A stretch of DNA of 47,081 nt. It comes from Rhodopirellula sp. GTDB lineage: Bacteria; Planctomycetota; Planctomycetia; Pirellulales; Pirellulaceae. The stretch covers positions 1-47,081 of the forward strand of contig NZGD01000051.1 in NCBI GenBank assembly GCA_002690925.1. Reading direction: 5' to 3'. The position numbers and the translations under genes are program-made. The notes beneath the pieces were generated by a model. That model saw only the letters and a program-made list of their open reading frames with translations. It had not been told where the DNA came from and searched no databases. Positions within the stretch are counted from its first letter, which is position 1, and each line of letters starts with the position of its first letter. Of the stretch, positions 45,478 through 47,081 are shown piece after piece.

Positions 45478-46950
45478 GTGTTTGAGTCCCTCTCTGACGG
45501 TCTGCAGTCGGCTTTCAAGAGCTTGTCCGGTAAAGGCAAGTTGACCGAAGGCAATATGCGTGATGGGCTAGAGATTGTCCAAAAGGCAATGCTCGAAGCC
45601 GACGTTAGCTACCAAGTTGTTCAAGACTTCATGGCCCAAGTCTCAGAGCGAGCACTTGGCAAGCGGGTGCTTTTGAGCCTGCGACCCAATGAAGAATTGA
45701 TCAATATTGTTCACAGCGAACTGGTCTCGATCCTTGGTCCCGTTGATCCTTCTTTACATTTGAAGAAAGAAGGGCCAACGATCATCATGCTTTGCGGTCT
45801 GCAGGGTAGTGGTAAGACGACAACTTGTGGCAAACTCGCGCAGTTGTTGAAAGAAGAAAACATCAAGCCATTGTTGGTTGCGGCTGACCTTCAGCGGCCT
45901 GCTGCGATCGATCAACTGCACGTGATCGGTGATCAACTAGGCGTACCGGTCTACAGCGACAAAGAGAACAAGAACCCGGTCAAAGTTTGCCAAGCCGGTG
46001 TCGCAAAGGCAAAAGCTGAAGACGCACGTGTCGTCATTCTAGACACTGCTGGACGTCTGGCGATCGACGAAGAGTTGATGGCAGAACTGCAACGCATCGA
46101 CAAACGCGTCAGCCCCGACCAGGTGTACTTGGTTGTTGACGGTATGACTGGTCAGGATGCGGTCAATAGTGCGGGTGCTTTCAATGAGGCACTCGAGCTG
46201 GATGGCGTTGTCATGACCAAACTTGACGGTGATGCACGCGGTGGTGCATTGCTGTCTGTCAAGCACGTCACAGGTGTCCCGATCAAATTCATCGGTACCG
46301 GTGAGCACTTTGACGCTCTCGAACCTTTCCGGCCTGAGGGCATGGCGGGGCGTATTTTGGACATGGGTGACATCGTTGCTGCGGCACGAGAGGCTCACCG
46401 AATCGTCGATGAAAAAGAACGTGAAGAGCTGGAAGCCAAAATGGCTTCGGGTGATTTCACGCTTGATGATTTCAAGACGATGATGGAAAAGGTGGCCAAA
46501 CCGGGGCTGATGGGAAAAATGATGGGCCTGATGCCAGGAATGGGCCAATTCAAGGATGTGCTTGAGAGCGACGAAGCGGCGGGCGGAATTCGCCAAACCA
46601 TCGGTGCCATTAACAGCATGACGATGGAAGAGCGGAAAAATCCAAGACTTATTGATGCACAACGTCGAACTCGAATTGCCAGTGGGGCGGGGGTTCAAAC
46701 ACCTGTTGTCACCCAACTGATCAAACAATTTGATGTCATGAAACCTCTCATGCAGGGCATGGCTGGCAAAGGTGCCGGCGATCGCATGAAGATGATGCAG
46801 CAACTGCAAGCAAGCGGGGCGATGAATGACCCCAGCATGCAAGGGATGAGGGTCAAGAAAGGAACAGGCAAACGCTTGACTCCCAGCGAAAGGGCCAAAC
46901 AGAAAAAAGAACGTGAGAAACTGAAACGCAAAATGAAGCGAAAACGTTAG
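45478..46950 (+). CDS. ffh: Signal recognition particle protein Ffh
   Basis: GTPase subunit of SRP that targets membrane proteins to the translocon, 490 residues. It has the N domain, the G1 motif CGLQGSGKTTTCGKLA (about 105-120), VAADLQRPAAIDQL, the G3 motif LDTAGRLAIDEELM, the G4 motif TKLDGDARGGA, and a long methionine-rich M domain with GLMGKMMGLMPGMGQFKD and the RNA-contacting RIASGAGVQTPVV segment. The tail is very basic. The start is GTG at 45478 (VFESLSDGLQ); no ribosome site is visible. Confidence 0.97.
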   Translation: MFESLSDGLQSAFKSLSGKGKLTEGNMRDGLEIVQKAMLEADVSYQVVQDFMAQVSERALGKRVLLSLRPNEELINIVHSELVSILGPVDPSLHLKKEGPTIIMLCGLQGSGKTTTCGKLAQLLKEENIKPLLVAADLQRPAAIDQLHVIGDQLGVPVYSDKENKNPVKVCQAGVAKAKAEDARVVILDTAGRLAIDEELMAELQRIDKRVSPDQVYLVVDGMTGQDAVNSAGAFNEALELDGVVMTKLDGDARGGALLSVKHVTGVPIKFIGTGEHFDALEPFRPEGMAGRILDMGDIVAAAREAHRIVDEKEREELEAKMASGDFTLDDFKTMMEKVAKPGLMGKMMGLMPGMGQFKDVLESDEAAGGIRQTIGAINSMTMEERKNPRLIDAQRRTRIASGAGVQTPVVTQLIKQFDVMKPLMQGMAGKGAGDRMKMMQQLQASGAMNDPSMQGMRVKKGTGKRLTPSERAKQKKEREKLKRKMKRKR

Positions 46951-46972
46951 TTGCGTTTCTAACAAACCAAAT

Positions 46973-47000
46973 TGCCGGGCGTACCGGCATCGACCCGGCA
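46973..47000 (+). terminator. Hairpin after ffh
   Basis: TGCCGGG (46973-46979) and CCCGGCA (46994-47000) form a 7-pair stem with a 14-base loop, 22 bases after the ffh stop. No T run follows, so it may be a weak terminator, an mRNA stabiliser or an attenuator before the next gene, which lies past the end of the window. Confidence 0.3.
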
Positions 47001-47081
47001 TTGAAGATCAAAAATAGACTTGAGATTCAATCCCAGGAAGTCAGACTGGAAGTTGATTACCAAACCTTTGGAGTGAAAGCC

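Noticed and set aside
46039..47001. Open frame of 320 codons on the minus strand opposite ffh
   Set aside because: It mirrors the highly conserved ffh gene, is His/Phe/Leu-biased as antisense frames are, and has no domain.

Overview
The window looks like chromosome of a member of the Planctomycetota, most likely near Pirellulaceae. Base composition is moderate by eye, genes lie in short alternating runs on both strands, and clear Shine-Dalgarno sites are rare. Marker features are an exported double-DUF1080 lipoprotein, a di-haem exported cytochrome, a regulator with an excisionase-type HTH in front of a receiver domain, the squalene route HpnCDE, and mixed housekeeping genes. This assignment is inference from gene content. 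No tRNA, rRNA, CRISPR array, prophage or insertion sequence was recognised.

Layout. 1-8.7 kb: glyS, then a minus-strand operon hpnC-hpnD-hpnE-photolyase/renalase fusion, divergent from ispH. Together these make isoprenoid precursor, squalene (and in planctomycetes probably C30 carotenoid) and a light-driven DNA repair enzyme. 8.7-14.2 kb: an empty stretch, an RtcB-like RNA ligase, a minus-strand pair (sulfotransferase and DUF1080 lipoprotein) and a small MazG-type pyrophosphohydrolase. 14.2-21.2 kb: a large membrane-anchored protein with an ABC ATPase, then holA and a large exported protein of unknown function. 21.2-28.8 kb: mnmG, a two-component pair preceded by a structured leader, then gatA-gatB. 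28.8-36.2 kb: two overlapping membrane-protein genes, the hisD-hisC-hisB run, a threonine aldolase and a GT-C type glycosyltransferase. 36.2-40.2 kb: a di-haem cytochrome, a 770-bp gene-free stretch rich in predicted RNA helices and carrying an 18-bp tandem repeat, and an MFS transporter. 40.4-47 kb: thrC, dapB and a small zinc-knuckle protein on the minus strand; lspA, an inositol-monophosphatase-family histidinol phosphatase candidate, and ffh on the plus strand.

Most of the window is housekeeping: translation (glyS, gatAB, mnmG), secretion (ffh, lspA), replication (holA) and amino-acid synthesis (his, thr, dap). The points that stand out are the class II photolyase fused to a renalase-like flavoprotein inside a squalene/carotenoid operon, a compact three-way-junction RNA in the leader of the HTH-receiver gene, and the structured gene-free stretch near 37.8-38.15 kb.
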